Shown here in pieces: positions 1 through 8,690 of a DNA stretch of 64,000 nucleotides. Source of the DNA: Marinifilum caeruleilacunae (GTDB lineage: Bacteria > Bacteroidota > Bacteroidia > Bacteroidales > Marinifilaceae); assembly GCF_013141825.1 (NCBI RefSeq), contig NZ_RZNH01000008.1, forward strand, positions 81,464 to 145,463, in the 5' to 3' direction. Under the pieces are notes generated by a model. It had not been told where the DNA came from. It saw nothing but the letters and a program-made list of their open reading frames with translations, and searched no databases. A program made the position numbers and the translations under genes. Position 1 is the first letter of the stretch; each line of letters starts with the position of its first letter.

Positions 1-272
1 TGATTACAGTTTGCTCACCAACCAGGATTTCCTGGCTAATCATACCGACAAAACTAAAAACCAATACATCCGTCGACTGAGCTTCCAGTGCATATTTTCC
101 ATCAATATCAGTACTGGTTCCCGAAGTTGTTCCCTTTATTACTACCGATACACCTGGCATTCCCATGCCGTCGTCGGCACTTGTAACAGTACCTGAAATC
201 TGCTTTGTTTGCGCATTTATCAATTGAATTGATATCAGAACAGCACAAACAATAAATATCAGTCTTTTCATA
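1..272 (-). CDS. SusC-family TonB-linked outer membrane protein, N-terminal part (cut by window edge)
   Basis: The first 90 codons of a SusC/RagA-type TonB-dependent transporter are present; the rest lies left of the window. An ATG at 270-272 begins a Sec signal peptide ending near NAQ, followed by a CarboxypepD_reg-like domain with the motif DDGMGMPGVSVVIKGTTSGT. The residues are nearly identical to the N-terminus of the complete SusC at 2422-5436, so the two are close paralogues. It lies downstream of the complete SusC/SusD pair on the same strand, so two loci are in tandem. The function (uptake of a glycan or peptide across the outer membrane) is known for the family; the substrate cannot be read here. 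Confidence 0.88.
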
Positions 273-306
273 AATTTTACTTTTTGTAGAATTACATTAG
301 TAACAA

Positions 307-321
307 TCAGGCATTGCCTGA
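307..321. promoter_or_regulatory. 15-bp inverted repeat upstream of the truncated SusC
   Basis: TCAGGCATTGCCTGA is a perfect inverted repeat of two 7-bp arms around one base, 35-49 bp before the SusC start codon. The tiny spacer suits a protein-binding site better than an RNA hairpin. The role is inference. Confidence 0.35.
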
Positions 322-880
322 ATAGAAGTAATCCTTAAACACCAACCATTACAGCAGGTCTAAGCAAGGTATCGGATAGCAGAAAAACTATCGTCAACAT
401 GCTTGTATCTGATCTATGCACATGGTTCTCGATATCAATGAAAATATCGATGCATATTAAAAATGGTGGTGGATTAATGCCTAAGGCGTTAAAGAGAATA
501 GAACCCGGGCACAATAATTTAAAATCTGTAATGTCGAAAACACAGAAATTAAATTACCTAAGGGCAATTTACCAAGGCCAATATAGTTTTGTGGATTTTA
601 AAGATTTAGGAACTTTAGTAATGGTTAGCACTAATTTAAAATTGAACGCTTTGTCAATTTTTGATTCAATCTTTTCTCTTTTAAGTAAAGCCCCTATTGG
701 AAATCAGCTTATAAAAATCGATTTCCAAACTCAATTTAATGCTTTTTTATTATTTAGACAAAATAAAAAATAAATTACACTTTTAGAAAGCTCATATTAT
801 TATATTTCAGCGCTTTAATTCGATCTTCAATTCATCACACTTCATTTTTTCATGAACTTTTTTGAGAAAATAAAAAAAAA
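322..880. other. Intergenic stretch without a convincing gene
   Basis: This spacer separates the two SusC/SusD loci and presumably carries the promoter of the truncated SusC. One open frame of 124 codons (399-773, plus) exists, but it lacks recognisable domains, has no clear ribosome binding site, and runs opposite to the surrounding genes. I do not call it a gene. Confidence 0.4.
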
Positions 881-904
881 GGCTGTCCCAATCATGAGAC
901 AGCC
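872..904 (-). terminator. Rho-independent terminator of the SusC/SusD operon
   Basis: The arms GGCTGTC (881-887) and GACAGCC (898-904) form a stem followed on the minus strand by a run of U (plus-strand A run 872-880), just after the SusD stop codon. Confidence 0.85.
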
Positions 905-925
905 AATTCATTTTATAGATGTATA

Positions 926-2386
926 TTAATAACCAGAGTTCTGCACAAGGTTGTCGTTAACCTCTAACTCTCTTTCTGGTACAGGTAAAACCAAACGATC
1001 TGCATCGTAAGCAATTGATTCAGTATCATCATCTGGATTGTAAATATTAACATTCCAACGTCTTAAATCGTGTAAACGGAATCCTTCCCAACACAATTCA
1101 AAATATCTTTCCTGTCTAATATTATCTTGATTAACAGTGGTATAAGCAGATGCATTGGAACGTGCTCTTACTCTGTTAATATCGTTTAGTGGTGTATCAC
1201 CCAGAGAAGTTCCTTCTTCGAAGTTACCTTCTGCTCTAATTAGGTACATTTCTGCGAAACGGATCAATGGAGTATTCTTTTTACCATCGCCATATTTGGC
1301 AGTGTTAATACCACCATTGTTTGAAGATTGACCAACACCAATATAATACATGGTACTTACATCAGTAATTAAGGCTGAAGAAGCAAGGTCAGTTGTTATC
1401 TCTCCTCTTAAGTCACCAATCTCAAATAAATCAAGAAAATCAGATGTCATTTCCATATCACCACGACCGTTACCAGATAAACTAGCATAGTGAGTAGTTA
1501 AACCAGCATTTGATTCACCTGCATTACTCAAAGCAGTTTGCTGCAATGCAAAAATGTCTTCAGGAGTATAACTTGAATTATTGAAAGCTTTTAATGGTGC
1601 ATCAACCAAGTTATACATACCACTTTCGATAACATCGTTCGCCTTGATGGTAGCATTTGCATAGTCGCCCATTTGAAGATAAACTCTCGCCAATACTGCT
1701 TTTACAACATTTACATTTAAGAAAGTCATGCGATTGTCACCAGTAGCAGTATGGTAAGAAGCAAATAATGCTTCGGCACCAGTTAAGTCAGACAATACCC
1801 TGGTATAAACTTCACCAACAGTATTTCTGGCAGGATAGGTAACATCATCCTCACCCTCTACAGGCTCTAACAGGATTGGCACAGCTAATTGTGAATTACT
1901 TCCGGATGTATCGTATTGTTTTCCCCAGAATCTGGTCAATTCGAAATAGATCCATCCACGAGTTGCCAACATTTCTGCTTCCACCCTGTTTCGATCGTCT
2001 GCATCTTCGATGATATCTAATTTGCTTAAAACAATATTACAGATATTGATGGTATAGTAAGCTTCGCTCCAAACATCACGAACATCAGCATTGTTAATTA
2101 GAAGAAGCTTACGCCCCATTTCTCTTTTGGTATTAAAGGTACCTACCCAACTTACGTCTGATGATCTTCCTAAAAGCTCACTGAAGTAATTCATGTTTGC
2201 ACCAAAAAGGTCGGCATTCTGCATACGTTCATAAACAGAATTTGCAGTTAACAGTACTTTCTCCGATGTATTTGTTTCTTCTGCATCTATGCTTTGATAT
2301 GGATCTAATTCTAATTTATCCTCACATGCGGATAAGCCTAGAAAAGTCATAAATGCAATTACATATATCAATTTATATTTTCTCAT
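926..2386 (-). CDS. SusD/RagB-family nutrient-binding lipoprotein
   Basis: This 486-residue protein is the surface lipoprotein partner of the SusC transporter immediately upstream (35 bp apart), forming a lid that captures substrate. It has a lipoprotein signal peptide with Cys21 in the lipobox (LSAC). The TPR-like SusD body follows, with the characteristic C-terminal signature RQERYFELCWEGFRLHDLRR. The length is normal for the family. No neighbouring glycoside hydrolase or sulfatase indicates the substrate; an oligosaccharide or peptide ligand are both possible. It is last in its operon and is followed by a strong terminator. Confidence 0.95.
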   Translation of the reverse strand: MRKYKLIYVIAFMTFLGLSACEDKLELDPYQSIDAEETNTSEKVLLTANSVYERMQNADLFGANMNYFSELLGRSSDVSWVGTFNTKREMGRKLLLINNADVRDVWSEAYYTINICNIVLSKLDIIEDADDRNRVEAEMLATRGWIYFELTRFWGKQYDTSGSNSQLAVPILLEPVEGEDDVTYPARNTVGEVYTRVLSDLTGAEALFASYHTATGDNRMTFLNVNVVKAVLARVYLQMGDYANATIKANDVIESGMYNLVDAPLKAFNNSSYTPEDIFALQQTALSNAGESNAGLTTHYASLSGNGRGDMEMTSDFLDLFEIGDLRGEITTDLASSALITDVSTMYYIGVGQSSNNGGINTAKYGDGKKNTPLIRFAEMYLIRAEGNFEEGTSLGDTPLNDINRVRARSNASAYTTVNQDNIRQERYFELCWEGFRLHDLRRWNVNIYNPDDDTESIAYDADRLVLPVPERELEVNDNLVQNSGY

Positions 2387-2421
2387 AATTTTTCTATTTA
2401 TATAAACTTAACTTCAGCTAA

Positions 2422-5400
2422 TTATAATCCTATATTTACACCAAAACTGATTGTTCTGGCCTGTGGTGCTGTATAGAAATCTCTACCTTGAATTACGTTC
2501 GTGTTGGTTTGATCTAATCCAACACCAGCAAAGTTCACCTCAGGGTCCCAACCTTTGTAATCAGTAAATGTATGAAGGTTAACAGCTGTTACATAAACTC
2601 GAAGATTAGAAAGTTTTAAAGTATTTAGAACGCTTTGTGGGAAATTGTATCCTAAAGTTACATTCTTAATACGTAGGTAAGAAGCATCAGACAAGTATCT
2701 TGATGATGGGTCGGTACCTGAATACTGATTTCCACCTAACCAAGCTTGTGGTACGTCTGTAATATCACCTGGTTTTTGCCATCTGTTCAACTGGTCTCTG
2801 GTTTGGTTATCTTTCCAACTAGAAGCCTGGTTCGACTGGTATTGACCACCACCATTGTATACATCATTGCCATAAACAAATGCCATAACGATATCTAAAT
2901 CGAAACCTTTGTATGAGAAGCTATTTGTAATACCTCCAACGAAGTCAGGATTTGGATCACCTACCACCATATTGGCTGCAGCATTATAGTCATCAGTTGT
3001 TTCGTTGCTTCCTTCTTCCAGGTAATACAGTGCACGACCATTATCAGGGTTTACACCTGCATACTTACGAGTATAGAAAACACCAATTGACTCACCTTGC
3101 ATTACTCGGTTTACACCAGCTACGATATCACCACCAGGTAATTTGGTAATTTCATTCTTGTTGAAAGAAATATTGAATGAAGTATTCCACTTGAATGCAC
3201 CAATTAGGTTATTGGTATTGATCGAGAATTCAATCCCTTTGTTCTCAAGCTCTCCAACATTCTTTGTAATAGATGTAAAACCTGAAGTTGCTGGCAATCG
3301 CTGATTCAATAATAAATCTTTGGTTTTTTTGTAATAAACATCAAATTCACCATTGATTCTATTATTAAACAAACCGAAATCCAATCCAATATCTAATTGT
3401 GAAGTGGTTTCCCATTTCAAATCTGGATTTGGCAACTGGGTTGGTCTGATACCTGTATAAGTTGTATAGTAAGAACCTTGATACAAACCACGAGAAGCGA
3501 AGTTTGAAATACCTGCATTACCAACAACACCATAACTACCTCTTAGTTTTAAGAAGCTTAACCAATCTTGATTGGCAAGGAATTCTTCTCTGGAAATAAT
3601 CCAACCTAATGAACCTGCATAGAAATTACCAAAGCGCTTGTCTTCACCAAATCGAGAAGAACCATCGCGACGGAAACTACCATTAGCCAGGTACTTATCT
3701 TTGAATTTATAATTTGCTCTTACAAAGTATGAAAGGAAACTAAACTCTGTCTTAACACCACCAAATGAACTAGTCTCAGCTCCACTATTTAAAGTTTGGA
3801 AATCATCAGAAGGGAAACCAATAGCCGTAACTGTACTGTTGTCATCTTTGGTTTCTTCATAAGTCATACCTAAAGTTGTTTCAATGGTATGATCTTGATT
3901 TAACTCCTTACTAAATGTAAAATAGTTATTGAACACCTGGTTTACAGATCTAACATTTCTTACACTTGCATTTCCTGAAGGAGCACCATCGTTGGTTTCT
4001 CTACCCTGGAAACTTGTTTCTAACTGACTGTAGTTATCCAAACCATATTCTGTTCTGAAATTCAATTCAGGTAGAATTTGATACTGGGCATACATGTTTC
4101 CAATTGTTCTTGTAACCTCTTGTTTCACAAAATTATCTCTTGCCGAAATCAAGCCATTGTAATAAATGGTACGTGTGTTCAACTCTCCTGTTTCAGGATC
4201 GTGAGTAGGGTTCACTGGAGCCAAAGCTACCATCTGCATTGGTGTTGAGAAAGCGTTATCATTTGCTACACGATCCAACTCGGTTTTAACAAGACTACCG
4301 CTAACACCAATTTTCAATTTCTCATTTACAGTATGATCTAAATTCAATCTACCACCAGTACGGGTAAAATCATTCTCGATAATAATCCCTTTGTTGTAGT
4401 TTCTTGAGAAGGAAGCATAGAACTGAGTATTCTTGCTACCACCTGAAGCTGATAAATCAATATTTTCAACACTACCTGTTCTGAAAACCTCATCTTGCCA
4501 GTCAACATCAACACCTTCGCCTCCGTCACGTAACCATCCTGGGAACCATGATCCATCAGCAAAAGCATCTTCGATTGAAGCAAAATAACCAGCATTTACA
4601 GCTGCTTCACCATATAACTCGCGATATTCTGCTGCATTCAAAAAGTCAACTTTGTTAGCTGCTTCGCTAAAACCTTTTGAGTAATTAAGGTTAATTTTTG
4701 TTTTTCCTTCTTTCCCTTTTTTACTTGTTAAGATTACAACCCCATTTGCCGCTCTGGAACCATAAATTGCCGCTGCAGATGCATCCTTCAAGATTTGAAT
4801 CGATTCAATCTCGTTAAAGTTGATCGTATTCAATGGGTTTGTTGGTGAGTTATTTCCGATCCCCTGATCCTGTGAGATAATTGGAATTCCGTCAAGTACA
4901 TATAATGGTTGGTTATCAGCTGAAATAGATGATGACCCACGAACTCTCATTTTAATGGCTTCTCCAAGCTTACCACTGGCCTTCTCGATAAAAACACCTG
5001 CTGTTTTACCATGAAGTGCAGATTCGAAACTTGGTACTGGTACATCTTGCATTTTTTCTGCACTTACCTTTGTAACTGCACCTGTCATTTCTGACTTAAT
5101 TTGCTTACCATATCCAACAACCACGACTTCGTCCATCCCTATGCTTTCTGGGTTTAATGTTACATCTATAACAGTTTGGTCGCCAACAAGAATCTCTTGT
5201 GTAACCATTCCCACAAAACTAAATACGATATAATCTGTTGGTTCTGCGGAAATTGTGTACTCTCCATCTATAGTGGTACTTGTACCTGAAGTAGTGCCTT
5301 TAATCACTACAGATACTCCTGGCATTCCCATGCCATCGTCTGAACTTTTTACAGTACCTGAAATTTGTTTTGTTTGTGCATTTATCAGTTGCAACGACAT

Positions 5401-5436
5401 AATAAATAGACAAACAGTGAATATCAGTCTTTTCAT
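2422..5436 (-). CDS. SusC/RagA-family TonB-linked outer membrane transporter
   Basis: This 1004-residue TonB-dependent transporter has a signal peptide (about 1-20), a CarboxypepD_reg-like domain (about 22-100), a TonB-box-like segment DEVVVVGYG (102-110), a plug domain containing the SusC/RagA signature around PLYVLDGIPI, and a C-terminal 22-stranded barrel ending in aromatic/hydrophobic alternation (ISFGVNIGL). It pairs with the SusD downstream. The family imports large nutrients at the expense of the proton motive force through TonB-ExbBD. No sigma/anti-sigma gene lies beside it, so the mode of regulation is not visible, apart from an inverted repeat in its leader. The substrate is unknown. 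Confidence 0.96.
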   Translation of the reverse strand: MKRLIFTVCLFIMSLQLINAQTKQISGTVKSSDDGMGMPGVSVVIKGTTSGTSTTIDGEYTISAEPTDYIVFSFVGMVTQEILVGDQTVIDVTLNPESIGMDEVVVVGYGKQIKSEMTGAVTKVSAEKMQDVPVPSFESALHGKTAGVFIEKASGKLGEAIKMRVRGSSSISADNQPLYVLDGIPIISQDQGIGNNSPTNPLNTINFNEIESIQILKDASAAAIYGSRAANGVVILTSKKGKEGKTKINLNYSKGFSEAANKVDFLNAAEYRELYGEAAVNAGYFASIEDAFADGSWFPGWLRDGGEGVDVDWQDEVFRTGSVENIDLSASGGSKNTQFYASFSRNYNKGIIIENDFTRTGGRLNLDHTVNEKLKIGVSGSLVKTELDRVANDNAFSTPMQMVALAPVNPTHDPETGELNTRTIYYNGLISARDNFVKQEVTRTIGNMYAQYQILPELNFRTEYGLDNYSQLETSFQGRETNDGAPSGNASVRNVRSVNQVFNNYFTFSKELNQDHTIETTLGMTYEETKDDNSTVTAIGFPSDDFQTLNSGAETSSFGGVKTEFSFLSYFVRANYKFKDKYLANGSFRRDGSSRFGEDKRFGNFYAGSLGWIISREEFLANQDWLSFLKLRGSYGVVGNAGISNFASRGLYQGSYYTTYTGIRPTQLPNPDLKWETTSQLDIGLDFGLFNNRINGEFDVYYKKTKDLLLNQRLPATSGFTSITKNVGELENKGIEFSINTNNLIGAFKWNTSFNISFNKNEITKLPGGDIVAGVNRVMQGESIGVFYTRKYAGVNPDNGRALYYLEEGSNETTDDYNAAANMVVGDPNPDFVGGITNSFSYKGFDLDIVMAFVYGNDVYNGGGQYQSNQASSWKDNQTRDQLNRWQKPGDITDVPQAWLGGNQYSGTDPSSRYLSDASYLRIKNVTLGYNFPQSVLNTLKLSNLRVYVTAVNLHTFTDYKGWDPEVNFAGVGLDQTNTNVIQGRDFYTAPQARTISFGVNIGL

Positions 5437-5472
5437 GAAATTGTTTTTTTAGTTAGTATTTCATTATAAACT

Positions 5473-5493
5473 CTTGAGATTCTGCCTCTCAAG
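5473..5493 (-). promoter_or_regulatory. Inverted repeat in the SusC leader
   Basis: The arms CTTGAGA and TCTCAAG are separated by 7 bases (5473-5479 and 5487-5493), 37-57 bp before the SusC start. In RNA this would be a 7-bp hairpin. The neighbouring paralogous SusC has a different inverted repeat at the same distance. Function unknown. Confidence 0.35.
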
Positions 5494-5990
5494 ACAACAT
5501 AATAAAGCTTTAATACCTGATTTTAAGGCATACAACTATCCTTATAGGTATGTTCTAACATTCCTACATATAAATAGTAAGTTTCTGATTTAATGGGTAC
5601 TTGATATTAATGCATTCTTGCATTCAACATCAGAAGTACGTGTTTAAAATTTTTCGAACTTTTTTTTGGTGATTTTGGGTTTAAAGCTTGAAGAGATTAG
5701 GTAACAATCGTTATGATTCACATCTGTCGACCGGAAATGAATGGTATAACGAGGCAAAGACTACATTAAAAATGTAATCACGATGTTTCGATAGTAAGTT
5801 TTTGCTAAACGGAATTGTGTAGTAACTGCATAATAAAAGTTTATAGGTTAGTAGAATTGTTTATGGCACTCCAGATGTCCCCTACAGATTCTGGCTAGAT
5901 TTAACATTAAAAAATAGTGCCTTATAATTATTAGATTATTAACTTTTAATTTACCCTACCTAAATTTATCATTTTTTTTTCATAAAATGC
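5494..5990. other. AT-rich spacer, probable SusC promoter region
   Basis: About 500 bp without a supported gene on either strand. It lies between the SusC start and the terminator of the convergent-side ferredoxin gene. I could not place a convincing TTTG/TAnnTTTG promoter pair. A short inverted repeat TACATT/AATGTA occurs near 5761-5775. Confidence 0.4.
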
Positions 5991-6021
5991 AAAAAAAAAG
6001 AGAAACCTTTTTAGATTCCTC
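5991..6021 (-). terminator. Terminator after the ferredoxin gene
   Basis: GAGAAACC (6000-6007) pairs with GATTCCTC (6014-6021), including two G-U pairs on the minus-strand RNA, and is followed there by nine U. It sits about 25 bp after the ferredoxin stop. Confidence 0.7.
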
Positions 6022-6046
6022 TCAAATATTCAGTCAATTAGATCAA

Positions 6047-6217
6047 TTACTCCCCTTCCGAGATTGCCTCAACAGGGCATACTTCGGCGCAAGCAGCACA
6101 ATCAATACATGTATCTGGATCGATAACATAAATATCACCTTCCGAGATTGCATCCACCGGACATTCATTGATACAAGAGCCACAAGCCGTACAATCGTCT
6201 GAAATTACATAAGCCAT
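6047..6217 (-). CDS. 2[4Fe-4S] ferredoxin, 56 residues
   Basis: A small ferredoxin that carries low-potential electrons in the cytoplasm. Translating the minus strand from the ATG at 6215-6217 gives MAYVISDDCTACGSCINECP and a symmetrical second half. It contains two CX2CX2CX3CP motifs (CTACGSCINECP and CIDCAACAEVCP), the classic clostridial-type bacterial ferredoxin. The two halves end in the same word (AISEG), as expected of an internally duplicated fold. It is monocistronic with its own terminator. Likely partners in this window are the 2-oxoacid:ferredoxin oxidoreductase and the bifurcating hydrogenase (inference). Confidence 0.95.
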   Translation of the reverse strand: MAYVISDDCTACGSCINECPVDAISEGDIYVIDPDTCIDCAACAEVCPVEAISEGE

Positions 6218-6294
6218 AATTAACCTTTTTTTAAAAATTTATAAAACACTAATAATGAACTAGATTAAATTTACAATTTGCTTTCAATCAAATC

Positions 6295-6310
6295 AAGATG
6301 TTAACATCTT
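6295..6310. promoter_or_regulatory. Perfect 16-bp palindrome between ferredoxin and zinc transporter genes
   Basis: AAGATGTTAACATCTT is fully self-complementary. It is located 78 bp before the ferredoxin start and 82 bp before the transporter start, in the divergent promoter region. This is the position expected for an operator serving one or both genes; the binding protein is unknown. Confidence 0.45.
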
Positions 6311-6391
6311 AAATTCTTATTTAGAATTATTCCATTTAATTATTATATTTACTCAATCAAAAAAACAATTAAACAGACTTAAATCAATTAT

Positions 6392-7216
6392 ATGGAATTT
6401 GAATATTCTACTTCAACTGTTGCCATTGCCTTTGGAATGACTTTATTTGCTGGTCTGGCAACAGGTATTGGTAGTGCTATTGCATTCTTTGCGAAACGCA
6501 CAAACACCAAATTTTTATCCTTATCGTTAGGCTTTTCTGCTGGTGTAATGATTTATGTATCTCTTGTAGAGATTTTTCAAAAAGCCAAAGATGCCCTGAT
6601 TACCGATTATGGAGAAGTAGCAGGAACCTGGTACACGGTAATTTCTTTTTTTGGAGGGATACTATTTATTGCCATCATCGATAAGTTGATTCCTTCTTTT
6701 GAAAACCCACATGAGGTAAAAAAGATTGAAGATCTGGACGAGGCAAAAATCAAAAACAAAAAGCTGATGCGAATGGGAGTATTCTCCGCCTTAGCAATTG
6801 CCATACACAATTTTCCGGAAGGTTTAGCAACTTTTGCTGCTGCCCTATCAGATCCTACCATTGCGATTCCAATTGCTGTTGCCATTGCGATTCACAATGT
6901 ACCAGAAGGAATTGCAGTCTCCGTTCCAATTTATTATGCTACTGGTAGTAAAAAGAAAGCCTTCTTTTACTCATTTCTATCTGGCTTAGCCGAACCAATT
7001 GGTGCTTTAATTGGATTTATCCTGATTTATACAGTTCTTGGACTAAACAACACCATATTTGGTGTCTTGTTTGGAGGTGTAGCCGGTATTATGGTATTTA
7101 TATCGCTTGATGAACTCTTGCCTACGGCTGAGGAGTATGGCGAACACCACAATGCTATTTACGGTTTAATAGCTGGAATGGCAGTAATGGCAGTTAGTCT
7201 TCTAATGTTCTTATAA
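6392..7216 (+). CDS. zupT: ZIP-family metal transporter, ZupT-like
   Basis: This 274-residue inner membrane protein imports divalent cations, chiefly zinc (family knowledge for ZupT/GufA). Eight hydrophobic segments are apparent. The two signature metal-site helices are intact: HNFPEG (His139) and HNVPEG (His168). A charged cytoplasmic loop rich in Lys/Asp/Glu (about 105-127) separates helices 3 and 4, as in ZIP proteins, but lacks a His-rich tract. An upstream TATATTTA resembles a -7 element (6346-6353). The gene is followed by a bidirectional terminator shared with the convergent nth gene. Specificity among Zn, Fe and Mn is not determined from sequence. Confidence 0.9.
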   Translation: MEFEYSTSTVAIAFGMTLFAGLATGIGSAIAFFAKRTNTKFLSLSLGFSAGVMIYVSLVEIFQKAKDALITDYGEVAGTWYTVISFFGGILFIAIIDKLIPSFENPHEVKKIEDLDEAKIKNKKLMRMGVFSALAIAIHNFPEGLATFAAALSDPTIAIPIAVAIAIHNVPEGIAVSVPIYYATGSKKKAFFYSFLSGLAEPIGALIGFILIYTVLGLNNTIFGVLFGGVAGIMVFISLDELLPTAEEYGEHHNAIYGLIAGMAVMAVSLLMFL

Positions 7217-7241
7217 TCGAACTCAGATTTATAAAAAAAAA

Positions 7242-7255
7242 GCCTCAAACGAGGC
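7242..7255. terminator. Bidirectional terminator between zupT and nth
   Basis: GCCTC-AAAC-GAGGC is flanked by A9 on the left and T9 on the right, so it can stop transcription from both convergent genes. Confidence 0.85.
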
Positions 7256-7262
7256 TTTTTTT

Positions 7263-7919
7263 TTATTTCTTTTCTTTCTTCTTTTCTTCTCTTTGGAAGT
7301 ATCGACAGTAATCTTTTAATCCGCATGGCTTGCACTTGGGTTTTCGGGCCAGGCAAACATATCTGCCATGCAGAATTAACCAATGATGAGCTGTTGCAAT
7401 TAACTCTTCGGGAAAATAACTTACCAAAACCTTTTCGGTTTCTAAGGGAGATTTTGATTTGGTAGTTAAACCCAGTCTTTCCGATACTCTAAAAACATGA
7501 GTATCTACGGCCATAGCAGGCTTATCGTACACAACCGATGCAATTACATTTGCTGTTTTTCTTCCGACACCAGGTAGTTTTTGTAGCTCCTTTACATCAT
7601 CGGGAACCACTTCTTTAAAATCTTCTACCAACATTTTTGCCATTCCCAATAGGTGTTTTGCCTTATTGTTGGGATAAGAGCAGGATCGAATCAGGTCGAA
7701 AATCTGATCCTGACTTGCATGAGACAAGTCGAAGGCTGTTGGATATTTCTCGAACAATGGAGGTGTAATCTGATTGACTCTTTTATCGGTACATTGTGCT
7801 GATAAAATGACAGCCACCAACAGCTCGTACGGATTTGTATAATGCAATTCGGTTTCGGCAATAGGCATATTTTCCTGAAACCATGCAATCACCTTTTCGA
7901 ACCTTTCTTTTTTGCGCAT
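7263..7919 (-). CDS. nth: Endonuclease III, DNA glycosylase/AP lyase
   Basis: This base-excision repair enzyme removes oxidised pyrimidines and nicks abasic sites. From the ATG at 7917-7919 it is 218 residues long, the usual length; the longer frame opens with TTG at 7949 and adds ten non-conserved residues. The helix-hairpin-helix LPGVGRKTANV precedes the catalytic Asp in AVDTHVFR, and the lysine for Schiff-base formation is in GRKTAN. The C-terminal iron-sulfur loop is CX6CX2CX5C (CLARKPKCKPCGLKDYC). The tail is lysine-rich. It is convergent with zupT and appears monocistronic. Confidence 0.96.
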   Translation of the reverse strand: MRKKERFEKVIAWFQENMPIAETELHYTNPYELLVAVILSAQCTDKRVNQITPPLFEKYPTAFDLSHASQDQIFDLIRSCSYPNNKAKHLLGMAKMLVEDFKEVVPDDVKELQKLPGVGRKTANVIASVVYDKPAMAVDTHVFRVSERLGLTTKSKSPLETEKVLVSYFPEELIATAHHWLILHGRYVCLARKPKCKPCGLKDYCRYFQREEKKKEKK

Positions 7920-8085
7920 ATTATTTCTGTTTTTACAATTGCGAACCAACGAAATTAATAAACTATCATGAATAATCTTATTTACATCGAGAAAAGTAAG
8001 TTTTTGAGATCGGATGATAATTGAACATTAATTAAAACATAAATTTTTCTAACAATTCACAATAAGGATAAAATCCAAAAATTAA

Positions 8086-8610
8086 TTAACCACGAATTCA
8101 CGAATCGTTTGCAAAGCAAACAATTTGTGTTCATTTAATTACTCGTTGATATTTAAGCTGTGATTCGCCAAAATTGACTACCAAAGCCAGTCTTTCTTTA
8201 GATACAGCAAGATAGTTAAGAGCTTGAGCCAGGTAATTCTCATGAATTGCGGATACAGCTTTGATTTCAAGTATTATTCTGTCATACACTACAAAATCTG
8301 CAATATATTTACGAGGAAGTAATTTGCCTTTATATTGTACAGTGTATTCTTTTTCGCGTTCATAAGGTATTTTCCGCTTCGCAAACTCCACCTCTAATGC
8401 ATCCTTATAAACTATTTCCAAGAAGCCAGATCCTAAATAATTGTGAACTTCCATACAAGCTCCTATTATTTTATAGCTCTCATTTTTAAAGAATATTGAT
8501 GACATATTTAGAAGAGAATAATGTTTTCATTTAGAGAATATAATAACACTCTTAAAATAAACATAAATATAATAAGAAAGCAAACCTAACATTAGTGAAT
8601 TCGTGGTTAA
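8086..8610. mobile_element. Candidate cassette: GxxExxY gene framed by perfect 16-bp inverted repeats
   Basis: TTAACCACGAATTCAC at 8086-8101 is repeated in exact inverted orientation at 8595-8610 (GTGAATTCGTGGTTAA). The repeats enclose only the GxxExxY gene. The match ends exactly after 16 bp on both the inner and outer sides. The layout resembles a small mobile cassette with terminal inverted repeats, but no transposase is present and no target duplication is evident. A short hairpin GTTTGC-AAA-GCAAAC lies inside the left end (8107-8121). Confidence 0.5.
8131..8505 (-). CDS. GxxExxY-family protein (PD-(D/E)XK-like)
   Basis: A 124-residue protein of the GxxExxY family, named for the motif seen here as GSGFLEIVY (residues about 26-34). 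It also carries an ADFVV ... ILEIKAV segment, which matches the catalytic core D-x(n)-ExK of PD-(D/E)XK nucleases (Asp in IADFVVYD, Glu and Lys in LEIKA). The family has no settled function; nuclease activity is an inference from the fold. It is monocistronic, minus strand, and lies alone between exact inverted repeats. Base composition is like the neighbours. The family is often scattered and multi-copy in Bacteroidota genomes (general knowledge). Confidence 0.85.
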   Translation of the reverse strand: MSSIFFKNESYKIIGACMEVHNYLGSGFLEIVYKDALEVEFAKRKIPYEREKEYTVQYKGKLLPRKYIADFVVYDRIILEIKAVSAIHENYLAQALNYLAVSKERLALVVNFGESQLKYQRVIK

Positions 8611-8690
8611 AATTCCATGTGTTATTTTTAATAGATGAATTATTAAGCTGAATTCTTAAATTTGCATTCACAATTTTAGCAAAGAAGAAA

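Noticed and set aside
399-773. 124-codon open frame on plus between the two SusC/SusD loci
   Set aside because: No recognisable domain, no clear initiation signal, direction opposite to the neighbours, and low-complexity AT-rich composition. Kept as spacer.
5987-6202. Plus-strand frame over the ferredoxin
   Set aside because: It is the antisense of the 56-residue ferredoxin, whose eight cysteines are perfectly spaced on minus.
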